Below, one piece after another: positions 9,887 to 20,584 of a stretch of 46,924 nucleotides of DNA. Position 1 is the stretch's first letter, and each line of letters begins with the position of its first letter. The stretch covers positions 1 through 46,924 of the forward strand of contig JAIPMN010007268.1 in assembly GCA_020650975.1 (NCBI GenBank), given 5' to 3'. This stretch comes from Apostichopus californicus (taxonomy: Eukaryota > Echinodermata > Holothuroidea > Aspidochirotida > Stichopodidae). The notes under the pieces are model-generated. The model was not told where the DNA came from. It worked only from the letters and a program-made list of their open reading frames with translations, and searched no databases. The translations under genes were made by a program, and so were the position numbers.

Positions 9887-12884
9887 AGGAGCTACAGAGA
9901 TGAGATGAACCAGAAAAGAAGGTAAGATTGTTACTATTATCAGACACTGTACACGTAGCTATATGCACACATACCACATCTAATGCACTTCTGCTGAAAG
10001 GAGCTACAGAGATGAGATGAACCAGACAAGAAGGTAAGATTGTTACTATTATCAGACACTGTACTATTAGCTATGATAGGCGATGGACACATACCAGATC
10101 TAATGCACTTCTGCTGATAGGAGCTACAGAGATGAGATGAACCAGAAAAGAAGGTAAGATTGTTACTATTATCAGACACTGTACTAGTAGCTATGATAGG
10201 CGATGGACACATACCACATTTAATGCACTTCTGCTGAAAGAAGCTACAGATATGAGATGAACCAGACAAGAAGGTAAGATTGTTACTATCATCAGACACT
10301 GTACTATTAACTATGATAGGCGATGGACACATACCAGATCTAATGCACTTCTGCTGAAAGGAGCTACAGAGATGAGATGAACCAGACAAGAAGGTAAGAT
10401 TGTTACTATCATCAGACACTGTACTATTAACTATGATAGGCGATGGACACATACCAGATCTAATGCACTTCTGCTGAAAGGAGCTACAGAGATGAGATGA
10501 ACCAGACAAGAAGGTAAGATTGTTACTATTATCAGACACTGTACTATTAGCTATAATAGGCGATGGACACATACCAGATCTAATGCACTTCTGCTGATAG
10601 GAGCTACAGAGATGAGATGAACCAGAAAAGAAGGTAAGATTGTTGCTATTATCAGACACTGTACTTGTAGCTATGATAGGCGATGGACACATACCAGATC
10701 TAATGCACTTCTACTGAAAGGAGCTACAGAGATGAGATGAACCAGACAAGAAGGTAAGATTGTTACTATTATCAGACACTGTACTAGTAGCTATGATAGG
10801 CCATGCACACATACCACATCTAATGCACTTCTGCTGAAAGGAGCTACAGAGATGAGATGAACCAGACAAGAAGGTAAGATTGTTACTATTATCAGACACT
10901 GTACTAGTAGCTATGATAGGCGATGGACACATACCACATTTAATGCACTTCTGCTGAAAGAAGCTACAGAGATGAGATGAACCAGAAAAGAAGGTAAGAT
11001 TGTTACTATTATCAGACACTGTACTATTAGCAATCATAGACGATGGACGAATACCACATCTAATGCACTTCTGCTGAAAGGAGCTACAGAGATGAGATGA
11101 ACCAGAAAAGAAGGTAAGATTGTTACTATTATCAGACACTGTACTAGTAGCTATGATAGGCGATGGACACATACCAGGTCTAATGCACTTCTGCTGAAAG
11201 GAGCTACAGAGATGAGATGAACCAGACAAGAAGGTAAGATTGTTACTATTATCAGACACTGTACTATTAGCTATGATAGGCGATGGACACATACCAGATC
11301 TAATGCACTTCTGCTGATAGGAGCTACAGAGATGAGATGAACCAGAAAAGAAGGTAAGATTGTTACTATTATCAGACACTGTACTAGTAGCTATGATAGG
11401 CGATGGACACATACCACATTTAATGCACTTCTGCTGAAAGAAGCTACAGATATGAGATGAACCAGAAGAGAAGGTAAGATTGTTACTATTATCAGACACT
11501 GTACTATTAGCAATCATAGACGATGGACACATACCACATCTAATGCACTTCTGCTGAAAGGAGCTACAGAGATGAGATGAACCAGAAAAGAAGGTAAGAT
11601 TGTTACTATTATCAGACACTGCACTAGTAGCTATGATAGGCCATGCACACATACCACATCTAATGCACTTCTGCTGAAAGGAGCTACAGAGATGAGATGA
11701 ACCAGACAAGAAGGTAAGATTGTTACTATTATCAGACACTGCACTAGTAGCTATGATAGGCCATGCACACATACCACATCTAATGCACTTCTGCTGAAAG
11801 GAGCTACAGAGATGAGATGAACCAGACAAGAAAGTAAGATTGTTACTATTATCAGACACTGTACTAGTAGCTATGATAGGCGATGGACACATACCAGATC
11901 TAATGCACTTCTGCTGAAAGGAGCTACAGAGATGAGATGAACCAGAAAAGAAGGTAAGATTGTTACTATGATCAGACACTGTACTATTAGCTATGATAGG
12001 TGATGGACACATACCAGATCTAATGCACTTCTGCTGAAAGGAGCTACAGAGATGAGATGAACCAGACAAGAAGGTAAGATTGTTACTATGATCATCAGAC
12101 ACTGTACTATTAGCTATGATAGGCGATGGACACATACCAGGTCTAATGCACTTCTGCTGAAAGGAGCTACAGAGATGAGATGAACCAGACTAGAAGGTAA
12201 GATTGTTACTATTATCAGACACTGTACTATTAGCTATGATAGGCGATGGACACACACCAGATCTAATGCACTTCTGCTGAAAGGAGCTACAGAGATGAGA
12301 TGAACCAGACTAGAAGGTAAGATTGTTACTATTATCAGACACTGTACTATTAGGTATGATAGGCGATGCACACATACCAGATCTAATGCACTTCTGCTGA
12401 AAGGAGCTACAGAGATGAGATGAACCAGACAAGAAGGTAAGATTGTTACTATTATCAGACACTGTACTATATTAGCTATGATAGGCGATGGACACATACC
12501 AGGTCTAATGCACTTCTGCTGAAAGGAGCTACAGAGATGAGATGAACCAGACTAGAAGGTAAGATTGTTACTATGATCAGACACTGTACTATTAGGTATG
12601 ATAGGCGATGCACACATACCAGATCTAATGCACTTCTGCTGAAAGGAGCTACAGAGATGAGATGAACCAGACAAGAAGGTAAGATTGTTACTATGATTAT
12701 CAGACACTGTACTATTAGCTATGATAGGCAATGGACACATACCACATCTAATGCATTTCTGCTGAAAGGAGCTACAGAGATGAAATGAACCAGACAAGAA
12801 GGTAAGATTGTTACTATTATCAGTGACTGTACTATTAGCTATGATAGGCGATGGACACATACCAGGTCTAATGCACTTCTGCTG
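9887..12884 (-). repeat. 120-bp tandem array (~25 units) founded on the exon 8 donor
   Basis: About 25 head-to-tail units of 120 bp; a few are 122-123 bp and the last is 112 bp. On the gene strand each unit reads a pyrimidine-rich tract, TGTAG, CTCCTTTCAG, then CAGAAGTGCATTAGATCTG, then GGTATGTGTCC, then an A/T-rich spacer. The 19-mer and donor repeat the end of exon 8, which reads ...AGAAGTGCATTAGACCTG|GTATGTG. Every unit thus has a plausible acceptor and the GTATGT donor; one unit near 11046 has GTATTCG. Units with the same combination of variants recur 1,200 bp apart (10021-10320 and 11221-11520), showing a multi-unit duplication. Because 120 is divisible by 3, a long stop-free frame exists by default (474, 250 and 102 codons). 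Differences fall at all codon positions, so I do not call a protein. Confidence 0.95.
12743..12761 (-). promoter_or_regulatory. Representative decoy microexon with acceptor and donor
   Basis: This is the first unit downstream of exon 8. Acceptor CTCCTTTCAG is followed by 19 nt, CAGAAATGCATTAGATGTG, and then donor GTATGTGTCC. The intron from the exon 8 donor to this acceptor would be ~101 nt and the following introns also ~101 nt, a workable animal intron length. Nineteen nt shifts the frame and brings a TGA within 14 nt of exon 9. Usage is unproven. Confidence 0.45.
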
Positions 12885-13027
12885 GTAATACTAGGTGAGG
12901 ATGGTGAGGCGAGGTCATGAATGGCGGATGTACTGCCACTGCTGTGTAGGCTGTGTAAACTCTGTCGCCAGTCCCCCAACGATGCAAGAATACGCTTTCT
13001 GTGACCGAGCATGTGGATTTCTAGCAC
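12863..13027 (-). CDS. ANKS1: ANKS1-like exon 8: second half of SAM2 with buried NLS
   Basis: The 55-codon exon lies between acceptor TTTCTTGTTGCAG and donor GACCTG|GTATGTGTCC, phase 0 at both ends. It begins VLEIHMLGHRKRILASLGD, almost identical to the last SAM2 helix of human ANKS1B (NVLKINLIGHRKRILASLGD). In AIDA-1 the GHRKRI segment is a nuclear localization signal masked at the SAM1-SAM2 interface; the residues are retained here (HRKR at ~252-255 of the 627-residue model). A Ser-rich linker ending SRSALDL follows. The last 22 nt of this exon and its donor are also the founding part of the 120-bp tandem array directly downstream, and the acceptor side is partly duplicated. It is the most unusually framed exon in the gene. 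Confidence 0.93.
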
Positions 13028-13034
13028 CTGCAAC

Positions 13035-13366
13035 AAGAAATATGAAAATATGAAAGGGATAAGATACCTTTAGAGCCATTTAAGTAACATGTTATATTAT
13101 CATGTACATCAATGTGAGGTCACAGGACAAACAATCAAAATATTATGAAGTTTTAAGCAATGCGCAGAACAATTGAGGTGAAACAATGCTATTAATTAAT
13201 GCTAAGAAATATGAAAATATGAAAAGGATAAGATACCTAGTCATTAAAGTAACATGTTATATTATCATGTACACCAATGAGAGGTCACAGGACAAACAAT
13301 CAAAATATTATGAAGGATTAAGCAATGCGCAGAACAATTGAGGTGAAACAATGCTATTAATTAATG
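13035..13366. repeat. 169-bp tandem duplication at the exon 8 acceptor
   Basis: Two near-identical copies (13035-13203 and 13204-13366) begin AAGAAATATGAAAATATGAAA and end GCTATTAATTAATG. The proximal copy includes most of the pyrimidine tract of exon 8's acceptor (minus strand TTTCATATTTCTTGTTGCAG). The distal copy retains TTTCATATTTCTTAG, a decoy acceptor whose AG is at 13203-13202. Confidence 0.9.
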
Positions 13367-13911
13367 ACATTGATCAGCTCATTATCTGTCATCTCTTTGG
13401 TCCCTAAGTAACGATGCTAAAAAGACAATGGCGCCTATCATCAAATTAAGTATTAAATACTCCCATATAATGCAGACCCATCAGAACTTTCATTTCAGGA
13501 GAGATATTTGTGCCCTTGCCCACGCTCCTGCTGCACAACATCATCCAAACTCTCTCATTGTTAGGAAAAGAGTCAGAGAATGAGAGCTATGAGAAAGTAA
13601 TTACTATAATCTGAGCATTATTAAAAGATATAAGTTTCTTTGGTTTGTATTTTTAAAGGGAGATAACATCAATTGCACAAGTCACTGTAGATTGGAGAAT
13701 CTGATTATCAATGATTTCTTGAAGTGATTCTCAGTTTAAGGTACATGATATCCAGGTTATAGTTTAATATTTAATAATTTAAGCAAAACTAGTAAACACA
13801 TTTTTCCACAAAACTTTCATCAAAATAGACAGAGACTGCTTTAAATCAAACAATTGTTCTCCAAAGAACTCTTCTGTCCCTGATGTCATCTTTTCCGACA
13901 TTACTTCTTAC

Positions 13912-14060
13912 ATTTTCCATTTCAACGTCCCAGAGTCCTCGGACTTTCTCCATCGTTGTTTTGCCTTTCTCTGTAAAATTCTGGATGTAGTCACTCAGGA
14001 CCAGACTTCGCAGCCATTCGGTAATACTCGACGGAATAGCAACATGGTCTCCGCCTTCTC
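13912..14060 (-). CDS. ANKS1: ANKS1-like exon 7: first half of SAM2
   Basis: This 149-nt exon begins after acceptor GAATTTATCAG in phase 1 and ends MEN with donor AAT|GTAAGAAG in phase 0. It encodes SSITEWLRSLVLSDYIQNF and then EKVRGLWDVEMEN. This matches the SAM2 pattern S(V/I).EWL.S..L.DY...F..(N/K)G...M....W(E/D)VE(L/M).N of ANKS1 proteins. The split between the W(D/E)VE helix and the GHRKR helix falls at MEN|VLEI. In this family the tandem SAM domains form an intramolecular unit that regulates partner binding (EphA2/SHIP2 for Odin) and nuclear entry (AIDA-1). Confidence 0.93.
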
Positions 14061-14161
14061 CTGATAAATTCATAGATTTAATAAAAGACAAGAAATTTCA
14101 TTTTTTTTTCACTTGTCACCTTCACACTCATTTGCAGGAACAGACTTATAGACAGACAAAT

Positions 14162-14743
14162 AGACAGTTAGACAGGAGAAATCGAGACTAATAGTGATGC
14201 AAAACATTGACACAACTTTTTGATCTTTAGTCTTTTGTTTGGGGACAGTTTTGCATTATTATGATTCATATTGACACTGTATATGATGTCCTCAAATGGA
14301 AAACAGTTTTAGTGACATTATGTTGTTAAGTGGCCACTTGATAGGTACAATTTAGACTAAACAGTTCTATCATCTGTCAAGAGTATGAAACTAAAATATT
14401 ACCATCAACTTATACTTGTGAGAAACAATTGACTTGGGTTTAAATATTTCACTTTGGGCAGCTTAGTGACCTCACCTGGCAACCCCCCACCCATCCCTTT
14501 GTCAGGTATCCTTGACTAAGGGGAGTGAGCTAATACAGACTCAGTTAGGCAGGAGAAATAGAAACTAATAGTGATGCAAAACATTGACACAACTTCTGAT
14601 CTTAAGTGTTTTGTTTGGGGACAGTATTGCATTACTACATGAATCATATTGACACATATATGTCCTCAAATGAAGAACAGTTTTGATGACATTTTGTCGG
14701 TTAGTAATATGGCCACTTGATAGGTACAATTTAGACTAAATAG
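14162..14743. repeat. ~205-bp direct duplication in intron 6
   Basis: Copies at 14162-14364 and 14539-14743 share AACTAATAGTGATGCAAAAC, TTTTGTTTGGGGACAGT and TGGCCACTTGATAGGTACAA. They are separated by ~175 bp and are ~85-90% alike by eye. Confidence 0.85.
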
Positions 14744-15035
14744 CTTATGTCAGGTACAGACATTAGACCTGATTTATGGACTGACGATTGTTAACTGACT
14801 TATCATGTGTTGATCTTCTTAATGTGTACTGACAGAGAGAAGAAAGCGTCTTTGTAAATAAAATGCATTGACTAATTAGAAACCACATTTTCCGACATCA
14901 ATGCTGTCAAGTTTTGAAGCAAGTTAAACATTGTACTTAATAAAATATCACCATCGTACAGTAACTTAATAGATGACTGGGTTCTCTGTTTAGACTACTC
15001 CTGTCAGGGGTATTAACTTTGGTTTAAGTGCTCAC

Positions 15036-15147
15036 CAATTGATTTCATCTTTGGTAACAGTTTTGTTGCCTCTAAGAGGAGCTTTCTGTGACTCTCGTCC
15101 TGAATACCGATCTCTTTCAAATCTTGATCCTCCATGATACCGTTACC
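15036..15147 (-). CDS. ANKS1: ANKS1-like exon 6: second half of SAM1
   Basis: The 112-nt exon starts in phase 0 after acceptor CGATTACAG and ends in phase 1 at donor ATTG|GTGAGC. It encodes GNGIMEDQDLKEIGIQDESH, then RKLLLEATKLLPKMKSI. This matches the SAM1 C-half G.(N).M(E)(D/E)QDL.EIGI....HR..(L/I)L.A..LLPKM of ANKS1A/B. The MEDQDL.EIGI segment is strongly characteristic of this family's first SAM. It continues to the SAM2 exon through a split glycine codon, exactly where vertebrate proteins read KM.PIG before SAM2. Confidence 0.94.
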
Positions 15148-15279
15148 CTGTAATCGGATGAAGAAGATCATGAATATTTATGATGCACTGCATATTCATG
15201 AATTACCAATGAAAAATAAATAAGAGCACCAATGGAGTAGTTCCTGCCAGGATGTACACTCTAATTATATAATTAGTGC

Positions 15280-15778
15280 ATGTCACATGCATTCCATTGT
15301 TCCTAACATTAATTGGTATGACATCATCATAAATCAACTTTCAAGAACATGTGGTCCTCTGGAAAGAGAAGATATATTTCGAAGGGTCATTTGTAGTGAC
15401 CCCAAATGACCTTTGACCCTCACTTGCTGGTGGTCAAAAGTAGTCCAACATTGTGTCCAACTTTCATGAACATGAGTTGCTCTGGGAACGAGGAGATACA
15501 TTTTGAAGGTTTCCACATGATGTCCTGTGGTGACCCCTAAGTAAACTTTGACCTTCACTTTCCGGTGGTGTAGCGTAGCCCAACATCCAACTAACATTGT
15601 GTCCACATTTCCTTTGAAAACCATCAAAGAATGAGTGTTCCAGAGCATTTAAACAATTGTATAAACAATTGTGAACAGACATGATAGACGGACGGATTGA
15701 CAAACTGACGGACGGACGCATAGAGTGACGGTGGGGGATCACAATAGCTCAACCCGGAATAGCTGGTTTGAGCTATTG
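15280..15778. mobile_element. Interspersed repeat with terminal hairpin and nuclear-receptor-like motif
   Basis: Two diverged internal subunits each carry a TTGACC(C/T)TCACTT block, followed by a (GACGGACG) stretch. The element ends in a hairpin, CAATAGCTCAA (15742-15752) / TTGAGCTATTG (15768-15778). It resembles widespread non-autonomous repeats of marine invertebrates; superfamily not assigned. It lies in intron 5. Confidence 0.55.
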
Positions 15779-16829
15779 TATCAGAGAGTGGTTGACTCGA
15801 AGGGCACTACTAAGGGATCTTACAAACAGCTCCTGACATACTGTATGTTCTCATGTTGACATATTGGGTTAGTAGTTACTACTCACACTGTACCGTTTAA
15901 AAGGAAGGCATTTTGAGGACCCCTCATCGTAAACTAATTGTCGAAGATGAAAATTTACCAAACGTTAAAATCTTGAAGGTTGCTGGTTTTGTCTTTTTTA
16001 TTCATCACTAAGTGCAACATGTTGCTTTTCATGTGACTTCCAGGCTATAGGAAATTATGCAGTGAACTATGAAAGAAGTTTACGTCTGTAGTTTGCTACC
16101 AATCACAGCTTAGGTTCAAGCTGTCTCTATGTATGGGAGGCCAATCGGGTAAAAAACTGGAATTATTTAAAGCCTTGTTACCAATTCTGCAATATTCATG
16201 GGACAGTAAACAAAAGTTGGGGACAACTTTGGTGGCACTCCTAATCAGCGGGATGGTACATGGACTCCGGGAACTGCCCCTGGAAATCAGGGACGAAAGG
16301 TCATCTTCCACTAAGGCATAAATACCAACAGCTGACCAGGAAGTAGCTTCCCTTCAAGCATCATCATGTCTTTGTTCTATACTGTGCCAATGCTTCCCGA
16401 TACATCAATGATAATTATGCACAACAACATTACAGTTGATCATTCTCATAATTCTTTGAATGTTAATGAGTCACTAATTATATAACCCCTTGGCTTTAAT
16501 AATAATAATGGATGACACTTTTATGAACATAGTATTGTGGATAGCTATGTTCAAAGACAAAAGGAACCTTAAACTTCCTCTGGGCAAAGATAATAATTTC
16601 TTTTTCGTTCTGACGTTCTTAGACATTTTATGGCCTGTTTAGGATGTCAAGCTCTTATAAGATACATATATAAGTGTAGCAAAGTTAGAGCAAAGATTCA
16701 AGTCAACACACAACCCATAAATGGAACTAAGTATTCCATCATGTTTGTACTCAATAATCACAATTCCTTGCAAACCTTACAAATGTTTCACGGAGAAAAA
16801 CACATCTGAAGGACGAAACCATGTCTCAC

Positions 16830-16933
16830 CAAGAAATTGAGATTGTCGAATCCGTTGGCTATTAACGTATAGAGATACTGGCCGACTCCCAGTCCATCCA
16901 ACCAGTCAGCGACTGTCTGTGGTTTTTCAGAAC
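16830..16933 (-). CDS. ANKS1: ANKS1-like exon 5: first half of SAM1
   Basis: The 104-nt exon lies between acceptor CTTTTTTCTCAG (phase 1) and donor TTG|GTGAGACA (phase 0). It encodes SEKPQTVADWLDGLGVGQYL, then YTLIANGFDNLNFL. This matches SAM1 of ANKS1 (QTVG.WL...GL.QYE..L..NGFDN..F). The intron position after F(L/M) and before G(N/S) separates the SAM1 halves, consistent with a conserved SAM1 gene structure. Confidence 0.93.
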
Positions 16934-19199
16934 CTGAGAAAAAAGAAAAGTACAAAAAATTGGAGAAGTGAGAGATTTAAATTTCAAAGTGCTGTGTTAC
17001 ATAGCTGTGTACGTTTTATCCTGCTTTCTACTCCATTATTATCTTTGCTTGCCTATAGTATTTTCTTTATTCATATTTACCACCTCCTGTGTTGCTTGGA
17101 TTGCTTTCGCTAGCAACATCGGCAACGTAACTACCATTTTAGTCGATACCTTGTCTTTTTCAACGATCCTAATCTTCAACAGTTTCAACAAGAATAATAG
17201 CAACTACTTCAAAGACTGACACTGATTATTATACAAAGACACTCTCAAAGCCGTTTACACTAATAAGCGGGTAAACACTGACTGACATTAGACTATAACC
17301 AAGATGTCAACAGGTTTCTTAGGTTAGTCATATTAATCACAATCATATAGTACCTTGGGCAAACATTAATTTACTACGAACCAAATTCCTGATACGCTGG
17401 TTTTAAATGGAAGTTGAAACTAGTTATATCTAAACAGTCACAACATAATGGGATTATGATAGAATTTGCATGTCTTCAAATTGGACAGCAAGTGTAGCTT
17501 CGTATGGCTCTATTAACAGTCACTGCCATACAAAATTATGTTTTTTGAGTGAAAACTTTCAAATGGAACATTTGGTTCATCACATCCAACATCTCCAGTA
17601 CCACGGAAATAAGTGTAAACACTTAACTGTGGCTAGTCCTGTGCTGGACACTTGAACATGTACAGATCACTATACATACTGTAGCAAGTTACAACAGTAG
17701 GGAATTTCATAGCACCACAGAATGTGGGGGAACCCAAAAAGCGCAGCATTCATTCACAACATATATAATTAATTCACATATTTATAATATTTAATCTAAT
17801 ACTTAGAATATTTATAATATAATAATTCACATAATTCACATATAATTCACATATAATTAATTCACAATATATAATTAACTGACACTTTGCATCCAGCATT
17901 GTTCTCCTTCGCAGCTTTCTAAAAATCATTCTGTAAATAAACTTTGTATCTACTGTTTATTGATCTAGGACATTGCACAGCATGCTCTTTCACATTGCAA
18001 TGAATGAAAAGTCTGCAAGTTGTCTGTTTCCTGATCAGGAAATTCTCAACGCCCCAGCATATAATAATTATAATTATAATTATTATAATAACTAAAAAAA
18101 GAAAGGCATATTCCCATGGCTACTTTTGATAAATTTAAATGTAAATGCTAGAAATACTCCACATTTTTAGTACCAAACCACATCCTCATAGCATTTTTGT
18201 ATGGTGAAGATATGAATGTTTAAATCTGATGAATGCATCTGGCAACACACAGTGAAATGATGTCATCACTACATTTTTGTATGGCGAAGATATGAATGTT
18301 TAAATTTAATGATTGCATCTGGCAATCAACACAGTGAAATGATGTCATCACTACAATTTCAGCTGTACATATATGGGATTTGTTTGTGTGTAATATTCAA
18401 GTCGTTAACAGAGTGAAATAGTGAGTCTACATAAAGGAGCATTTTGATGAAGTTTTAATTGCAAAGAGCCTTGCCACATAATTCAACATTTCAATTGTGT
18501 CAGAATCAATGGATAGATCAAACAGAAGATGGTAAAGCTTTTGAACAACATCTGCCATTATGATATAACAGACAACAGACTGTGAACCAAGCCAGGGAAG
18601 AGTAGAGGGTTCAGCCAGCCAAACTAAGTAATATTTTCAATCTAATATTTCTAGAGTATAAAGGTATCAGATATTGAGATGGCGATTTCAACTTCCAACG
18701 TGGAATACTTTCACTTGTACGAGACGAGCGTAATTACAATTTATAGCCTAGAACTGAACAATTCCCACAGACAATGTACCTAGTACTACAACCTTTTACG
18801 AAACAGGAATTGTTACTGTTTCACATCATTCTTCTTGATTAGTTTTTCATGAAAAACAAAAGCTTTTAATGATGATAATTACTAGCTTTATTAATGTAAA
18901 AGTTTGCGAGGAGGACAGAAGTTTCAACGATTTCATTTAAACCATTACCATGGCAATTCTAGTGAATTCTGCTAGGAAGCAAACTTTGGTTAGGATATTA
19001 ATGCAACATGCTAAGCCTTGTTAATGTAGTATTTTAAGCCATAAAAGTTCCCCTGGTCCTGACTGGGTGTTGCCAATAGCAGTGTACAAGTGGCAAGCAA
19101 TCATACTTTTGTACACAAGGAAAGAGTAATATGAATACGTTAAACGAACCATTTTAAACTCTAAAAATAGTCAACATGTTTCAGCGCTTATTTTCTCAC
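16934..19199 (-). other. Intron 4
   Basis: Contains an AT-rich stretch with repeated TTCACATA words (17758-17880), an AT palindromic patch (18060-18092) and an 80-bp tandem duplication. No exon-like segment seen. Confidence 0.6.
18192..18355. repeat. 80-bp tandem duplication
   Basis: Copies start CATTTTTGTATGG(T/C)GAAG at 18192 and 18272. Each ends GTGAAATGATGTCATCACTA. Confidence 0.88.
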
Positions 19200-19293
19200 C
19201 TTCTAGCATTTTCTGGAAGTTCATTTCATAGTCCCTGACGTAAACGGATTCTCTGACCAGACCGGCTCCAAATGATGCCATAATGCTCTCAAT
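19200..19293 (-). CDS. ANKS1: ANKS1-like exon 4: pre-SAM linker (IESIMASFG)
   Basis: This 94-nt exon follows acceptor TCATTTCAG (phase 0) and ends in phase 1 at donor GAAG|GTGAGAAA. It encodes IESIMASFGAGLVRESVYVR, then DYEMNFQKMLE. It is not a globular domain that I recognise. It resembles the conserved W..I..I..S(F/I)G segment that precedes SAM1 in long ANKS1 isoforms (family knowledge, from memory). The splice sites are strong and the phase chain through it is exact, which makes it credible as a coding exon despite modest homology. Confidence 0.8.
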
Positions 19294-20165
19294 CTGAAAT
19301 GATACCAAAAATTTGGAGTTGACTGGGATTTCAAATCAACTTTGCAATAGTAAGAAACTGCAACTAACATATACTTTGTTGAAATCTTGCAAAAGTACTA
19401 TTAAACAATGGTCCTAAAGTACTGTAAGTTGGGGTATATAATTCTCTCATAGGCTACACACTCTGAGAGGTTCAAGACCTGAATGTACTGTGGCTTTTTA
19501 TTGCCTTCATGTCTCCACGTATGCTAAACCTTTCTGAAACTGTACTGCAGGAGTTGACACATCTCCACATCTCTCCCAAGTGTGCATTATGAACCAGCAT
19601 TAGGAAATTGGGTTATTATAAAAAATACTGTACCTCACAGATGGAAAAAAAATGTTCTGACCGTGGTATTATGTAACATTCTAATAAGTTTGACAATAGG
19701 TGACAAAGTTTGTTTATTTTACTGCTGCATATTTAGGGGCAATATCAAGAAATTTAATCACTCCAAGAAGATAAAGGAGCTTGGTTGAACAGAAGTGACC
19801 AATTGTGTAGTGCTACAAATTTTACTGGATTTTCCCTCAAATTTTACTAGGCACAGATGAGCGAGAGTTGTAATGTTTTTGAGGACACAGGAGAGTGAGG
19901 AAGCCAACATTGGAATACTTCAACTGTTCAGAAACAGCAACACATTCAATTGTATGTTGTGTTTTCTTCTTTCAAATATTACATGGGTATTTGATATACA
20001 ATAGCATGTTACATACATCCTTTCTAGTGTTTGCACGGGGTATCGGGGTACCCAGGTACCCGCCCGATGCGATACTACCTAATTCCTAATTTATTACCGG
20101 AATCCTACGCAAAGTGTGATTTTTTTTTTTTTTTTGCAAACCGACGTTTAGGCAGATTTCTTATT

Positions 20166-20417
20166 GATTAGTGTGGTGTTAGGCTACCATGTGGTCGAAG
20201 ATAACAGCTATAACGAAAGTATTCCATGGATATCTTATAACTGCGTCACAATTTCAGCTAATAAGCAGATTGCTAGGCTAGATTACCCCATTGACTTAGT
20301 ATGGTGTTAGGCAACCATGTGGTCGAACGTAACAGCAATAATGAAAGTATTCCATGGATATCTTATAACTGCGTCACAATTTCAGCTAATAAGCAGATGG
20401 CTAGGCTAGATTACCCC
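20166..20417. repeat. ~127-bp tandem duplication
   Basis: Two copies share TGGTGTTAGGC(T/A)ACCATGTGG and CTAGGCTAGATTACCCCA. They abut the retroelement tail at 20418-20583 and may be part of the same insertion. Confidence 0.88.
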
Positions 20418-20583
20418 ACTTCCACTGCACATCACGTCAGCACCCAACGTTAACATTTTCAAAAACAGACTCAAAACTTATCTATTTTTGACTGCCTTCC
20501 CTGAGCACTAGCGCCACTGAGCATTGGTTTTCCTCTGGATATTGGGGCTATATAAATTTGCATTACTATTATTATTATTATTA
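20418..20583 (+). mobile_element. 3' end of a non-LTR retrotransposon (5'-truncated)
   Basis: The plus strand encodes NVNIFKNRLKTYLF, the typical C-terminus of a LINE reverse-transcriptase ORF (FK..LKTYLF), then a stop. A 3' region GGGGCTATATAAATTTGCAT and a (TTA)n tail follow. It is antisense to the host gene, and its tail touches the donor of the poly-Gly exon. Confidence 0.7.
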
Positions 20584-20584
20584 C

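Larger units (their letters stand above)
13367..15035 (-). other. Intron 7 remainder and intron 6
   Basis: This is ordinary AT-rich intron surrounding exon 7. Intron 6 contains a ~205-bp direct duplication, listed separately. Confidence 0.6.

Noticed and set aside
9940-12135. Long minus-strand frames (250 and 474 codons) of a 40-residue Cys/Ser repeat
   Set aside because: The frame stays open because the repeat period is divisible by three. Unit differences hit all codon positions, there are single-base indels (123- and 122-bp units), and the frame is not that of the adjoining exon.
9887-12884. CRISPR-like periodic array
   Set aside because: The whole 120-bp unit is repeated with no unique spacers, and the context is a eukaryotic intron.
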